Positions 1 through 8,984 are shown, counted from the first letter of the stretch. The stretch is 36,039 nucleotides of DNA from Streptosporangiales bacterium (GCA_009379995.1 WHSR01000061.1:1-36039); one strand, 5' to 3'. A program made the numbers and translations. The notes: generated by a model not told the origin, from the sequence alone.

Positions 1-141
1 GTCAAACGCGCCATCTCCAAATACCAGGCCCGCGGCCCTGGCATCGACCGCACCAGCTACAAAGCCACCGTGGGCATCGACATCCTGGCACCACCCGACA
101 CCTTGACAACCACCACCAACCCCCTAACTACACGGCCTTGA
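1..141 (+). CDS. C-terminal fragment of an unrecognised protein (cut by window edge)
   Basis: The first reading frame is open from base 1 to a TGA at 139-141 and encodes 46 residues. It begins with a basic, structured-looking stretch (VKRAISKYQARGPGIDRTSY) and ends in a Thr/Pro-rich tail. The start lies outside the window. I do not recognise the family. The basic beginning would fit the tail of a transposase or other DNA-binding protein, but that is only an impression. Confidence 0.4.
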   Translation, partial: VKRAISKYQARGPGIDRTSYKATVGIDILAPPDTLTTTTNPLTTRP

Positions 142-184
142 GCCTAGCCCCCCGCCACCGGCATCCCGACGCGCGGGTCACGCT

Positions 185-997
185 TCAACGCCGCGGCCTG
201 CGGTAGTACGTCAGCCTCACCGGCTTGCCAGGACGCACCTGCTCCCGTACGAACTCCTCGAACGTGCGCGTCCCGAGGTCGCCGTCCTCGACGAGGTTCG
301 CACCCGCCCGGAAGGCGCGCATCATCCGGCCCGGGGCGGGGACGGAGACGACTCGCCGGCGAAGGCCGGCCGCCTCGGTGTAGACGCGGAGCAGATCCTC
401 GGCCCGCTCCACCCGCGGCCCACCGACGTCGGGGACGCGTCCGGCCGATCCTCCGAGCGCCAGTGTGGCGAGCCGGTCGGCGACATCCCGGGTATCGACG
501 GGCTGCGCCCGGATGCCCCGGGGCAGCGGCACGACGGGAGATCTCGCCAGCGCGGCCAGGCCCTGCAGCACCAGGTCGTGGAACTGGGTGGCGCGGAGGA
601 TCGTCCACGGCAGCCCGGAATCGCGCAGAACCGTCTCGGCGGCGAGCTTCGCCTGGTAGTAACCGAAGGGAATCCGATCGACACCGACGATCGACACGTA
701 GATGACGTGCGGACTCCCGACACCCTTGGCGGCGTCCAGCAGCCGAGGAGTCCCGTCGATCTCGACCTCCAGCCGGCGAGGGTCGCTCGCGCAGTGTACG
801 ACGGCTTCGACCCCGGCGAGCGCGTCATCCAGGCCTCTGCCGGAAATAAGGTCACCGCGGACCAGTCCGACGCCCTCGGGTACCGGCGCGTCGGTACGCC
901 GGCTGAGTACCCGTACGCCGGCACCGGAGTCGGCAAGCCGTTCGACCACCTGACGGCCCAGGGCACCGGTGCCACCCGTCACAAGAACGGTCGTCAT
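185..997 (-). CDS. NmrA-like / atypical SDR NAD(P)-binding oxidoreductase
   Basis: This 270-residue protein opens with a Rossmann signature, VTGGTGALGR (about residues 6-15), and keeps a SDR-like YxxxK motif (YYQAK). Later residues resemble the NmrA/atypical SDR group, which binds NAD(P)H and often acts as a redox sensor or a small-molecule reductase. The ATG at 997 is preceded by GAGGTG at a good distance, which supports this start. It lies just downstream of glnA2 on the same strand with a 67-base gap, so the two may share a transcript. Substrate cannot be told from sequence. Confidence 0.8.
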   Translation of the reverse strand: MTTVLVTGGTGALGRQVVERLADSGAGVRVLSRRTDAPVPEGVGLVRGDLISGRGLDDALAGVEAVVHCASDPRRLEVEIDGTPRLLDAAKGVGSPHVIYVSIVGVDRIPFGYYQAKLAAETVLRDSGLPWTILRATQFHDLVLQGLAALARSPVVPLPRGIRAQPVDTRDVADRLATLALGGSAGRVPDVGGPRVERAEDLLRVYTEAAGLRRRVVSVPAPGRMMRAFRAGANLVEDGDLGTRTFEEFVREQVRPGKPVRLTYYRRPRR

Positions 998-1064
998 GCA
1001 ACATCACCTCGCCCCTCAGGACGGGGCAGCGCGTTCCGGCGTGACCCCGAAGGAGAAGTACCCC

Positions 1065-2435
1065 CTAAAGGATGGGCAGATACCGGTACCGCTCGAACTC
1101 GGTGACCTGCCGACGGTACTCCTCCCACTCGGCCCGCTTGTTCCGCAGGAAGTAGTCGAAGACGTGCTCACCAAGGGTCTCGGCGACGAGTTCGCTGCGC
1201 TCCATCCGGTCGATGGACTCCAGCAGGCTCTCCGGGAGCGGCTCGATGCCGAGCGCGCGCCGCTCGGCATCGGTGAGCGCCCACACGTCGTCCTCGGCGC
1301 CGGGCGGCAGCTGGTACCCCTCCTCGATACCCTTCAGCCCCGCGGCGAGGATGACTGCGAAGGCGAGGTACGGGTTGCACGCGGAGTCGAGGGAGCGGAA
1401 CTCGATGCGGGTGGAGTTACCCTTCTGCGGCTTGTACATGGGGACCCGCACCAGCGCCGATCGGTTGTTGTGGCCCCAGCAGACGTAGGCGGGCGCCTCG
1501 CCGCCGGCGCCGGCGGTGCGCGCAGCGGCCCCCCACAGCCGCTTGTAGGAGTTCACCCACTGGTTGCACACGGCGGTGATGTCCGCGGCGTGGCGGAGCA
1601 GACCGGCGATGAACGCCCGACCGATCTTGGAGAGCTGATACTCGGCGCCCGGCTCGTAGAAGGCGTTGCGGTCACCCTCGAACAGCGACATGTGGGTGTG
1701 CATGCCGGAACCCGGATACTCGGTGTACGGCTTCGGCATGAAGGAGGCGTGCACTTCCTGCTCGAGCGCGACCTCCTTCATGACCAGCCGGAACGTCATG
1801 ATGTTGTCGGCCGTCGTGAGCGCGTCGGCGTACCGAAGGTCGATCTCCTGCTGGCCCGGCGCCCCCTCGTGGTGGCTGAACTCCACCGAGATGCCCATGC
1901 CCTCCAGCATCAGGATCGCCTGGCGCCGGAAGTCGTGGCCGATCGCGTGCGGCGAGTGGTCGAAGTACCCGCCCGCATCCACCGGCTTGGGTGGCGTTCC
2001 GTCTTCCGGGCGCTCCTTGAACAGGAAGAACTCGATCTCGGGGTGGGTGTAGAAGGTGAAGCCGTGGTCCGCCGCCCGGCCCAGGGTGCGCTTCAGCACG
2101 TTGCGCGGGTCGGCATAGCTCGGCGTCCCGTCGGGCATCAGGATGTCGCAGAACATCCGCGCCGAGCCGGGCCCCCCGGAACGCCACGGCAGGACCTGAA
2201 AGGTGGAGGGGTCCGGCTTGGCCAGCATGTCCGACTCATGGACCCGGGCGAAGCCCTCCACGGCGGACCCGTCGAACCCGATGCCCTCGGCGAACGCACC
2301 CTCCAGCTCGGCCGGGGCGACGGCCACCGACTTGAGGAACCCCAACACGTCGGTGAACCAGAGCCGGATGAACCGGATGTCCCGCTCCTCCAGCGTGCGT
2401 AGCACGAACTCCTGTTGCTTCTCCACGGCCATCAT
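1065..2435 (-). CDS. glnA2: GlnA2-type glutamine synthetase (likely gamma-glutamylpolyamine synthetase)
   Basis: A 456-residue class I glutamine synthetase fold protein. The N-terminal segment with VLGFLKSVAVAPAELEGAF and the text GIGFDGSAVEGF is characteristic of actinobacterial GlnA2. Metal-binding glutamates lie in HPEIEFFLF (residues 131-139), and GSGMHTHMSLF and ACNPYLAFA are conserved. The adenylylation motif NLYDLP of classical GSI-beta enzymes is absent from the C-terminal region. In Streptomyces, GlnA2 ligates glutamate to polyamines rather than to ammonium; applying that here is inference from family. Two ATGs (2435 and 2432) are adjacent, and an AAGG just upstream fits the second slightly better. 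The gene is divergent from nadE. Confidence 0.92.
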   Translation of the reverse strand: MMAVEKQQEFVLRTLEERDIRFIRLWFTDVLGFLKSVAVAPAELEGAFAEGIGFDGSAVEGFARVHESDMLAKPDPSTFQVLPWRSGGPGSARMFCDILMPDGTPSYADPRNVLKRTLGRAADHGFTFYTHPEIEFFLFKERPEDGTPPKPVDAGGYFDHSPHAIGHDFRRQAILMLEGMGISVEFSHHEGAPGQQEIDLRYADALTTADNIMTFRLVMKEVALEQEVHASFMPKPYTEYPGSGMHTHMSLFEGDRNAFYEPGAEYQLSKIGRAFIAGLLRHAADITAVCNQWVNSYKRLWGAAARTAGAGGEAPAYVCWGHNNRSALVRVPMYKPQKGNSTRIEFRSLDSACNPYLAFAVILAAGLKGIEEGYQLPPGAEDDVWALTDAERRALGIEPLPESLLESIDRMERSELVAETLGEHVFDYFLRNKRAEWEEYRRQVTEFERYRYLPIL

Positions 2436-2470
2436 CCTTGACGGTCGGCGGTTGTAGACCAGATCTCAGT

Positions 2471-2499
2471 GTCACGCGTCCTTGTTACCTGCACGTTAC
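2471..2499. promoter_or_regulatory. GlnR-like direct repeat between glnA2 and nadE (candidate)
   Basis: The divergent spacer holds GTCAC (2471-2475), GTTAC (2484-2488) and GTTAC (2495-2499). The last two are separated by six bases, which matches the spacing of the a and b half-sites of actinobacterial GlnR boxes (GTnAC-n6-GAAAC). The b half-site is a poor match. Position 36-64 bases upstream of glnA2 is suitable for nitrogen control of that gene. Confidence 0.3.
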
Positions 2500-2581
2500 G
2501 GGATCGTCGGCGTGCACCGGTGGCCGGGCCGCACGATGGCCGAGCTGACCGGGCGCGAAGAGGAACACGTAGGCTCGAATC

Positions 2582-4363
2582 GTGGCCCAGCTACGTATCG
2601 CTCTCGCCCAGGTGAACCCCACGGTCGGCGACCTCGCCGGCAACGCCGATCTCGTGGTGGAGTGGACCGGGCGCGCCGCCGCGGAGGGCGCGCACCTCGT
2701 GGCGTTCCCGGAGATGATGCTCACCGGCTATCCGATCGAGGACCTGGCGCTGCGCAAGTCCTTCGTGGACGCGTCCCTGGAGACCCTGGGGAACACCGCG
2801 CGCCGCCTCGCCGGCGAAGGTCTCGGCGAGCTTCCCGTCATCGTCGGGTACCTCGACCGGCGCAGCGACATCGAGCCGCAGGTCGGCATGCCCGCCGGGG
2901 CACCGCAGAATGCCGCGGCGTTGGTGCACCGTGGCCGGGTGCTGGCCCGGTACGCCAAGCACCACCTGCCGAACTACGGGGTCTTCGACGAGTACCGGTA
3001 CTTCGTACCCGGCGACCGGCTCCCCATTTTCCGCCTGCACGGCATCGACGTGGCCACCGTGATCTGCGAGGACCTCTGGCAGGAGGGCGGCCCGGTGAGC
3101 GTCATCCGCGAGGCCGGCGCCCAGCTCATGGTCGTGATCAACGGGTCACCGTACGAGCGCAACAAGGACGACGTGCGGCTGGAACTCGCCGCTCGCCAGG
3201 CCCAGGAGGCGGGAGCGGCGCTGGCGTACGTGAACATGGTCGGCGGGCAGGACGAGCTCGTCTTCGACGGCGACTCGCTGATCGTCGACGCGGCCGGCGA
3301 GCTGATCGCGCGCGGCGAGCAGTTCGCCGAGGACCTGCTCGTCGCCGATCTCGACCTCACCCGGGTGGAGGGCCTGCTCGCGGTGGGTGAGGCGCCGGTG
3401 GACGCGGCCGACGGCACCACCATGACCGTCGAGCGGCTGCTGATCTCGGACGATCCGCCCCCGCCGTACCAGCAGGAGCCCCGGCCGTACGCGCAGCGGC
3501 TGGACGACCTGGAGGAGGTGTACGCGGCGCTCGTCACCGGCACCCGCGACTACGCCCGCAAGAACGGCTTCGAGTCGGTGATCCTCGCGCTGTCCGGCGG
3601 CATCGACTCCTCGCTCACCGCCACGGTCGCCACCGACGCGCTCGGCCCGAAACGCGTCCACGCCGTGCTGCTGCCGAGCCACTACAGCAGCGAGCACTCC
3701 GTCACCGACGCCGAAGACCTGGTCAAGCGGCAGGGCATCCACGGGCGCACGGTCCCGATCGCGGGCATCGTCGATGCCTTCGGAGAGGAGATCGACCTGC
3801 ACGGCGTGGCCGCGGAGAACCTCCAGGCGCGCGTCCGCGGGATGATCATCATGTCGCTGTCCAACGAGCACGGCCACCTCGTGCTCACCACGGGCAACAA
3901 GAGCGAGCTGGCGACCGGATACTCGACGCTGTACGGGGACTCCGCCGGCGGGTTCGCCCCGATCAAGGACGTACTCAAGACCACTGTGTGGCAGCTCGCC
4001 CGGTGGAGGAACGCTCAGGCCGATGCCCGCGGGGAGACGCCGCCGATCCCGGAGAACTCCATCACCAAGCCGCCCAGCGCCGAGCTGCGCCCCGGCCAGC
4101 TCGACACCGACTCGCTGCCGGCCTACGACGTCCTGGACCCGCTGCTCGACGACTACGTGGAAAGGGACATGGGGCGCGACGCCCTCGTCGCCGCCGGCCA
4201 CGATCCCGCCCTCGTCGACCGGGTGATCCGGCTCGTGGACGCGGCCGAGTACAAGCGGCGGCAGTACCCGCCAGGCCCGAAGATCACGCCGAAGAACTTC
4301 GGCCGCGACCGCCGGCTGCCGATCACCAGCCGCTGGCGCGGATCGGTGACGCCTCCACGTTGA
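2582..4363 (+). CDS. nadE: Glutamine-dependent NAD+ synthetase
   Basis: The 593-residue protein makes NAD+ from nicotinate adenine dinucleotide, ATP and glutamine. The N-terminal nitrilase-type glutaminase domain (about 1-290) shows its triad Glu44 (FPEMM), Lys126 (YAKHH) and Cys162 (VICEDLW). The C-terminal synthetase domain carries the PPi-loop SGGIDSS at 338-344. The length is a little short of the mycobacterial two-domain enzyme (about 680) but near that of many other bacteria. Translation starts at GTG 2582, with an AGG eight bases upstream. It is followed by panB on the same strand. Confidence 0.96.
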   Translation: MAQLRIALAQVNPTVGDLAGNADLVVEWTGRAAAEGAHLVAFPEMMLTGYPIEDLALRKSFVDASLETLGNTARRLAGEGLGELPVIVGYLDRRSDIEPQVGMPAGAPQNAAALVHRGRVLARYAKHHLPNYGVFDEYRYFVPGDRLPIFRLHGIDVATVICEDLWQEGGPVSVIREAGAQLMVVINGSPYERNKDDVRLELAARQAQEAGAALAYVNMVGGQDELVFDGDSLIVDAAGELIARGEQFAEDLLVADLDLTRVEGLLAVGEAPVDAADGTTMTVERLLISDDPPPPYQQEPRPYAQRLDDLEEVYAALVTGTRDYARKNGFESVILALSGGIDSSLTATVATDALGPKRVHAVLLPSHYSSEHSVTDAEDLVKRQGIHGRTVPIAGIVDAFGEEIDLHGVAAENLQARVRGMIIMSLSNEHGHLVLTTGNKSELATGYSTLYGDSAGGFAPIKDVLKTTVWQLARWRNAQADARGETPPIPENSITKPPSAELRPGQLDTDSLPAYDVLDPLLDDYVERDMGRDALVAAGHDPALVDRVIRLVDAAEYKRRQYPPGPKITPKNFGRDRRLPITSRWRGSVTPPR

Positions 4364-4454
4364 TCCACCTCGCGGTCACCCGTTGAGTGGCGTGCAATCA
4401 TCGCTATATGTCCGGGGACGCCACAGGGGCGCCTCGAGACGGGAGGTGGATTCG

Positions 4455-5312
4455 ATGTCTTCTGCTGTCTCCGCCGCCGGCCGGTCGACCGCCCGGTACG
4501 GCGGCGTCCAGGGTGGGCGGCGCGTCACCGTCCGCGACATCGCCGCGGCCAAGGAACGCGGCGAGCGATGGCCGATGCTGACCGCGTACGACGCCCTCAC
4601 CGCCCGAGTGTTCGACGAGGCGGGGATCCCGGTGCTTCTGGTGGGCGACTCGGCCGGGATGGTGGTGTACGGGCACGACTCGACGCTGCCGGTCAGCGTC
4701 GATGACCTGCTGCCGCTCACCGCTGCGGTCGTCCGCGGGACTCGGCGGGCGATGGTGGTCGCGGACCTGCCCTTCGGCTCGTACCAGGCCTCGCCCGAGC
4801 AGGCGCTGGCGACAGCTGCCCGCTTCGTCAAGGAGTCGGGGGCGCACGCGGTCAAGCTCGAGGGCGGGCACCGGGTGCTGGCGCAGATCGAGGCCCTGGT
4901 GTCCGCCGGCGTGCCGGTGATGGGGCACGTAGGCCTTACCCCACAGTCGGTGAACGTCTTCGGCGGCTTCCGGGTCCAGGGGCGCGGTGAGGCCGGCGAG
5001 CGGCTCTTGGCCGACGCCAAGGCGCTCGAAGGCGCCGGCGCCTTCGCGGTCGTGCTCGAGTGCGTGCCGGCGGACCTGGCGGGACGGGTCACCGAGACGC
5101 TCGGCATCCCCACGATCGGCATCGGGGCCGGGCCCGACTGCGACGCCCAGGTCCTGGTGTGGCAGGACATGGCCGGCCTCAGCGCGCCGCCGCTGCCCAA
5201 GTTCGTCAAGCAGTACGCCGACCTGGCGGGCGTGCTCACCGACGCCACCCGCACGTTCGCCGAGGAGGTCGTCGCCGGCAGCTACCCCGACCCGGACCAC
5301 TCCTACCGATAG
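4455..5312 (+). CDS. panB: 3-methyl-2-oxobutanoate hydroxymethyltransferase (ketopantoate hydroxymethyltransferase)
   Basis: PanB transfers a hydroxymethyl group from methylene-tetrahydrofolate to 2-oxoisovalerate, the first committed step of pantothenate synthesis. The 285-residue product has the TIM-barrel metal ligands Asp65 (LLVGDSAGM) and Asp104 (VVADLPFGSYQ), substrate Lys134 (AVKLEGG) and catalytic Glu202 (VLECVP). I chose the ATG at 4455 because GGGAGG lies eight bases before it; the frame is open upstream to a TTG at 4383, but without support. The gene ends at TAG 5310-5312. Confidence 0.95.
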   Translation: MSSAVSAAGRSTARYGGVQGGRRVTVRDIAAAKERGERWPMLTAYDALTARVFDEAGIPVLLVGDSAGMVVYGHDSTLPVSVDDLLPLTAAVVRGTRRAMVVADLPFGSYQASPEQALATAARFVKESGAHAVKLEGGHRVLAQIEALVSAGVPVMGHVGLTPQSVNVFGGFRVQGRGEAGERLLADAKALEGAGAFAVVLECVPADLAGRVTETLGIPTIGIGAGPDCDAQVLVWQDMAGLSAPPLPKFVKQYADLAGVLTDATRTFAEEVVAGSYPDPDHSYR

Positions 5313-5451
5313 CGCACCAGCCCGGCCCTGATTGGCGCGGGAAGGGGCGCCGACAGGCCGTCAGTGCGGCGCGATTCAAGTCAGACCTCGAGGGTCGACA
5401 ACGTGGCCGCCCCTCCCGCATAGGCCAGCTTGTCGGTTCCGGTGAGGCTGG

Positions 5452-6264
5452 TCAAGCCCCGCCGACATCATTGCTCGCAGATACGGTGCGGGCGGCCGTG
5501 AGCTGGCGGTTCAGCACGTCGAAGGCCTCGACCAGTGAAGGGCCGTACCACTCCAGGTGCCGGCCGCTCACCAGCGCCACCCGCATGCCCGGGAACGCCT
5601 CGGGTCCGTCCTCGGCCGAGAACGCGTACGGCTCGTCGGGCAGCACCACCAGGTCCGCTCCGCTGGCGAGCATGTCGGCGACCGCGACCTTCGGGTAGCG
5701 CTCAGCCACGTCCCCGTACACGTTGGCGACCCCGAGACGGGCCAGCACGTCCCCGGCGAACGTGTCGCAGCCGAGCACCATCCAGGGCCGGCGCCAGATG
5801 GGCACCACGGCGCGGTGCCGTACCGGTACGCCCGCCGCCGTCGGCACCCACGCCGCGCGCGCTCCGGCCAGCCAGCCCGGCTCCTCGCAACCGCAGACGG
5901 CGAGCATCCGGGCGAGGCTGTCGAAGGCCTCCCCCAGCGTGCGCACGGCGGTCACCCAGACGGCGAGCCCGGCGGCGCGCAGCCGCTCCAGGTCCACGTC
6001 GCGGTTCTCCTCGAAGTTGGCGAGTACGAGGTCGGGGCGCAGCGCGACTACCCGCTCGACGTCCGGGTTCTTGGTGCCCCGGACCCGCACGACGTCCAGG
6101 TCCGGCGGGTGGGTGCACCAGTCGGTCGCGCCGACCAGCAGATCCGGCGCGGTGACGGCGACCGCCTCGGTGAGCGAGGGCACCAGCGACACAACACGCC
6201 GGACCTCCCTGGGCAGCGGCACCTCGTTGCCGAGGTCGTCGCGGATCGAGGGCACAGTGCCCAA
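5452..6264 (-). CDS. BtuF-like helical-backbone metal/corrinoid receptor, apparently cytoplasmic
   Basis: The 270-residue product matches the periplasmic-binding-protein fold of cobalamin/iron receptors (class III, BtuF/FepB type). Recognisable segments are RRVVSLVPSLTEAV, DWCTHPP, RGTKNPDVERVVALRPDLVL and the long helical backbone. No signal peptide or lipobox precedes the domain: the protein starts directly with MGTVPSIRDDLG. No permease or ATPase gene is adjacent. Such stand-alone forms are frequent in actinomycetes and their ligand is unclear. The gene is convergent with panB. Confidence 0.78.
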   Translation of the reverse strand: MGTVPSIRDDLGNEVPLPREVRRVVSLVPSLTEAVAVTAPDLLVGATDWCTHPPDLDVVRVRGTKNPDVERVVALRPDLVLANFEENRDVDLERLRAAGLAVWVTAVRTLGEAFDSLARMLAVCGCEEPGWLAGARAAWVPTAAGVPVRHRAVVPIWRRPWMVLGCDTFAGDVLARLGVANVYGDVAERYPKVAVADMLASGADLVVLPDEPYAFSAEDGPEAFPGMRVALVSGRHLEWYGPSLVEAFDVLNRQLTAARTVSASNDVGGA

Positions 6265-6270
6265 TGTGCC

Positions 6271-6795
6271 TCAGGCCGTTCGCGAACCGAACGGGCGGGG
6301 GGCGCGTCTCGCCGTGACGGCCACCGCCGCGCCGAGTAGGAGCACGAGCCCGTACCCCGCGAGCAGCGCAGCTATCAAGATCGCCGGGGCCGCCAGGGCG
6401 AAGGCGGCCAACGCGAGGGTCACGCAGCTGGCGACGTACGCTCGCCGCCCGAAGCGTCTTACCAGCACCGGCGCCGCCCCGCCAGAATCATGGGCACCGC
6501 GGCGAGTCGCCCCAGGTCGACGGCCAGCGATGCTCGCAGGGAGTTGATCCAGGCCTCGGGCGATCCCTGCCACCGCGACGGCGAGTGCAATGCACGCCGT
6601 GACCGCCGAGGTTCCAGGCCGGGTACGGGCGATCCCGTCCGGACAGACCATCCCTCCCGAGGATGTCTCGCAGAGCCACTCCTGCGACTGCGCGACCCAC
6701 ACCGCCGTTCCGCCGGCGACGACTCCCACGATGCCCGCACCGAGTACGGCGGCGGCGAGAATCCACCCCGACCCTGTCAGCAGGTCGTTGCGCAC
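6271..6795 (-). CDS. Four-helix hypothetical membrane protein
   Basis: From a GTG at 6795 this frame encodes 174 residues with four hydrophobic segments: ILAAAVLGAGIVGVVAGG near the N-terminus, a second around AVTACIALAVAVAG, and two in the last 50 residues. A short extracytoplasmic loop between helices 1 and 2 holds two cysteines (WLCETSSGGMVC). The start is uncertain: the frame is open much further upstream, but that portion overlaps the opposite-strand gene at 6910 and looks non-coding. It is six bases from the start of the BtuF-like gene, so co-transcription is possible. No family recognised. Confidence 0.55.
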   Translation of the reverse strand: MRNDLLTGSGWILAAAVLGAGIVGVVAGGTAVWVAQSQEWLCETSSGGMVCPDGIARTRPGTSAVTACIALAVAVAGIARGLDQLPASIAGRRPGATRRGAHDSGGAAPVLVRRFGRRAYVASCVTLALAAFALAAPAILIAALLAGYGLVLLLGAAVAVTARRAPRPFGSRTA

Positions 6796-6909
6796 GGACG
6801 CGTACCCGGTCCGGAGCTCGTCACGGCCCCTGATCGCAATACTTCTGTGTCGACGATGTGTTCCGACGGCAGGAAAATCCGTACGTACACGTGAGTCCGG
6901 AGAGGAGCC

Positions 6910-7422
6910 ATGCGGCAGTCGCAAGCCTCCCACCGAGTGAGCGCCGTACGGACGCTGCTTGTCGTACAGGTCATGCTGTGGAGTGCCCTCCTGGTCACGC
7001 TCACCTTGATCCTCCTGCTGGCACTGCTCCTGAGTGATCCGGGCCCAGAGGACGGCAGTGGTGCACAGGACTCGCGAACGGACTGGTTGTCGCAGGTGCT
7101 CATGCTCGGGGTTCCCGCTGTGATTGTCGCCTGGGGTACGTGGACGGTGGTCGAGCTTCGTCGGCGTCCGCGGTGGGGGTGGATTCTCGGGCTGGCATTC
7201 CAACTGGTTCTGCTGGTCCCGTACGGCTGGGCCGTCTACTGGACCCTGGATTTGGGTCGGCATCTGCTGCCTATGGCGTTCCTCGCCGGGTGCGCGGCCG
7301 TCACGGGGTTGGCAAGCCTGGGTCTCTTGCTCAGCCCTGCGCTCCGCCTAAACGTCTTCGGTAGCGGATCCCAGGGCTCCCCCCACGCCACCCGTAAACA
7401 AGATTCAGACGCGGGACATTAG
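6910..7422 (+). CDS. Four-helix hypothetical membrane protein
   Basis: This 170-residue protein begins at an ATG preceded by GAGGAG, a clear ribosome binding site. Hydrophobic segments fall near residues 17-42, 62-85, 93-117 and 122-145, with a polar acidic loop (DPGPEDGSGAQDS) after the first and a charged segment (ELRRRPRW) before the third. The C-terminal tail is polar and probably cytoplasmic. It is divergent from the membrane protein ending at 6271. I recognise no family or function. Confidence 0.65.
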   Translation: MRQSQASHRVSAVRTLLVVQVMLWSALLVTLTLILLLALLLSDPGPEDGSGAQDSRTDWLSQVLMLGVPAVIVAWGTWTVVELRRRPRWGWILGLAFQLVLLVPYGWAVYWTLDLGRHLLPMAFLAGCAAVTGLASLGLLLSPALRLNVFGSGSQGSPHATRKQDSDAGH

Positions 7423-7477
7423 CCGAGGTGTGGGGCTTCGTCGCCCGCGAGATAGTGACCAACCCGCTGCCGCATAG

Positions 7478-7612
7478 ACGGGTACATGGGGTACTGACCG
7501 CGCCGACTGGGGTCGACCCACCGGGCGCGGCCAGCGCCTCGTCCTCTACACCGCGACACCGGGCACGCCCTCGCATGAGGCGCTGCAGCTGCTCAAGGTG
7601 GTGGGCGCGTAG
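7478..7612 (+). pseudogene. C-terminal remnant of an MmyB-type XRE regulator
   Basis: A short frame closed by stops at 7475-7477 and 7610-7612 encodes GQRLVLYTATPGTPSHEAL followed by QLLKVVGA. That segment resembles the extreme C-terminus of actinobacterial XRE regulators with an MmyB-like ligand-binding domain, which typically end in a 'VYTAEPGTPS-AL-LL' pattern. No helix-turn-helix or upstream domain remains, so this is a deletion remnant. Confidence 0.4.
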
Positions 7613-7622
7613 GGTCTCGGGG

Positions 7623-8309
7623 TCACACGTCGGTAACCCGGAGCCCGGCGTGCGCCTTGTACCGGCGGTTCACCGACACGAGGTTGGCGGTCAGCGCCTC
7701 CACCTGGCCGGCGTTGCGCAACCTGCCGGCGTAGACGCCGCGCATCCCGGGGATACGGCCGGCAAGCGCCTGGACGAGGTCGGTGGCCTCGCGGTCGTCG
7801 CCGAGCACGAGCACGTCGGTCTCTACCCGGTCGACCTCAGGGTCGAGCAACAGGGTCGCCGAGACGTGGTGGAACGCCGCGACCACCGGGCTGTCCGGAA
7901 GCAGCGCGGCGGCCTGTTCGGCGGCGCTCCCCTCCGGCACCGGCAGGGCGTACGCGCCCTGTTTGTCGAACCCCATCGGGTTCACGCAGTCGACGACGAC
8001 CTTCCCGGCCAGCTCGCCGGACAGGGAGGCCAGCAGGTCACGGTGGCCCTCCCAGGGCACCGTCGCGATGACGACGTCCGCCTCGCGGGTGGCCGCGGCG
8101 TTCTCCAGCCCGCGCACCGGCAACCCGGCGCCGAGGCCTTCCGCCGCGGCAGCGGCGCGCTGCTCGCTGCGAGAACCGATGAGCACCCGGTGGCCGGCCA
8201 TCGCCAGCCGGCGGGCCAGCCCACGGCCCTGGTCGCCGGTGCCGCCGAGGAAACCGACGGCGAGCCCGCTCACGTCCGGGAGGTCGAAGGGGGACTTCTG
8301 CGCTGCCAT
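7623..8309 (-). CDS. fno: F420H2:NADP+ oxidoreductase
   Basis: The 228-residue product transfers hydride between reduced coenzyme F420 and NADP+. The N-terminal Rossmann loop GGTGDQGRG (22-30) is followed by GSRSEQRA, which binds the 2'-phosphate of NADP. The downstream segments VPWEGHRDLL, DCVNPMGF, AAFHHVSATLL and the C-terminal NLVSVNRRYKAHAGLR are typical of Fno/NpdG. It is divergent from the hypothetical gene at 8397 with 87 bases between. It could supply or drain F420H2 for the luciferase-like enzyme encoded at 23320-24258; that link is inference. Confidence 0.92.
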   Translation of the reverse strand: MAAQKSPFDLPDVSGLAVGFLGGTGDQGRGLARRLAMAGHRVLIGSRSEQRAAAAAEGLGAGLPVRGLENAAATREADVVIATVPWEGHRDLLASLSGELAGKVVVDCVNPMGFDKQGAYALPVPEGSAAEQAAALLPDSPVVAAFHHVSATLLLDPEVDRVETDVLVLGDDREATDLVQALAGRIPGMRGVYAGRLRNAGQVEALTANLVSVNRRYKAHAGLRVTDV

Positions 8310-8396
8310 GGCTCGATCCTCTCAGCCACGGCGGCGCGCCCGTCGGAGGCCCCAGGGGGCCCGGTACAACCTGCCGGCCAGGTACGGCACGATGGG

Positions 8397-8984
8397 ATGG
8401 TGGATTCCGCTCGAGTAGCGATCCTTCGGGAGGTCCTCGCGACGACCGGCTGGGTGCAGCGCAGCCGGGACTTCGCGCGATCCCTCCGTACGTCGACCAG
8501 CGAGCCGGGCGGACTGCTCCTCGTGGGAACGCCGCACGACGAGCCGTGGCATCTGGCCGCGCACCTCGACGACGAGGCACGCTGGAACGATCTGCCCGTC
8601 CTCTCCCCGACGCTGGTCCGCTGGAGCCCGCCGGAGAACGCGCCACCGCATCTCTGCGTGGGGCTGGAGCGGATCGAGGCGGTCCGCCGAGGGGAGACGC
8701 TGTTCGTGGTCACCCCCGATACGGCCCCGGTGCCGCTGCTCGAGCGGGTGTCGGACGCGCGCCGGATCGGCGCCACCGTCCTGGCGCTGGACGCCGGCGA
8801 CGGCGACCTGGAAGGCCTCGCCCACGAGGCGATCACGGTCACGCCCGGGGACGACGTGGTGTCGTTCGACGCGGTCCAGCACCTCATTAGCGTCGCGGCC
8901 GGTGAGTCGTCAGGCCCGGCGCGGCGAGGGCTTCGTGACCGGCTGGCGCGCCTCCTCGACGCCGTCAGCGGACCTCAGGTCTAG
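8397..8984 (+). CDS. Conserved-looking hypothetical protein, possibly SIS-like fold
   Basis: The ATG at 8397 opens a 195-residue protein. The frame extends far upstream, but that part lies antisense to fno and looks spurious. The central region alternates strands and helices; ARRIGATVLALDAGDGDLEG and the following AHEAITVTP resemble the end of a sugar-isomerase (SIS) domain, although no phosphosugar motif is clear. No signal peptide or membrane segment. Function unknown. A copy of a palindromic repeat follows 12 bases after the stop. Confidence 0.65.
   Translation: MVDSARVAILREVLATTGWVQRSRDFARSLRTSTSEPGGLLLVGTPHDEPWHLAAHLDDEARWNDLPVLSPTLVRWSPPENAPPHLCVGLERIEAVRRGETLFVVTPDTAPVPLLERVSDARRIGATVLALDAGDGDLEGLAHEAITVTPGDDVVSFDAVQHLISVAAGESSGPARRGLRDRLARLLDAVSGPQV

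Noticed and set aside
969..2402. Long open frame on the plus strand opposite glnA2
   Set aside because: It is the codon-position shadow of a fully conserved enzyme; its His/Arg/Val-rich translation has no recognisable motif.
7428..8396. Upstream extension of the frame of the hypothetical gene at 8397
   Set aside because: This part lies antisense to the well-supported fno gene and has shadow composition; the protein-like sequence begins at 8397.
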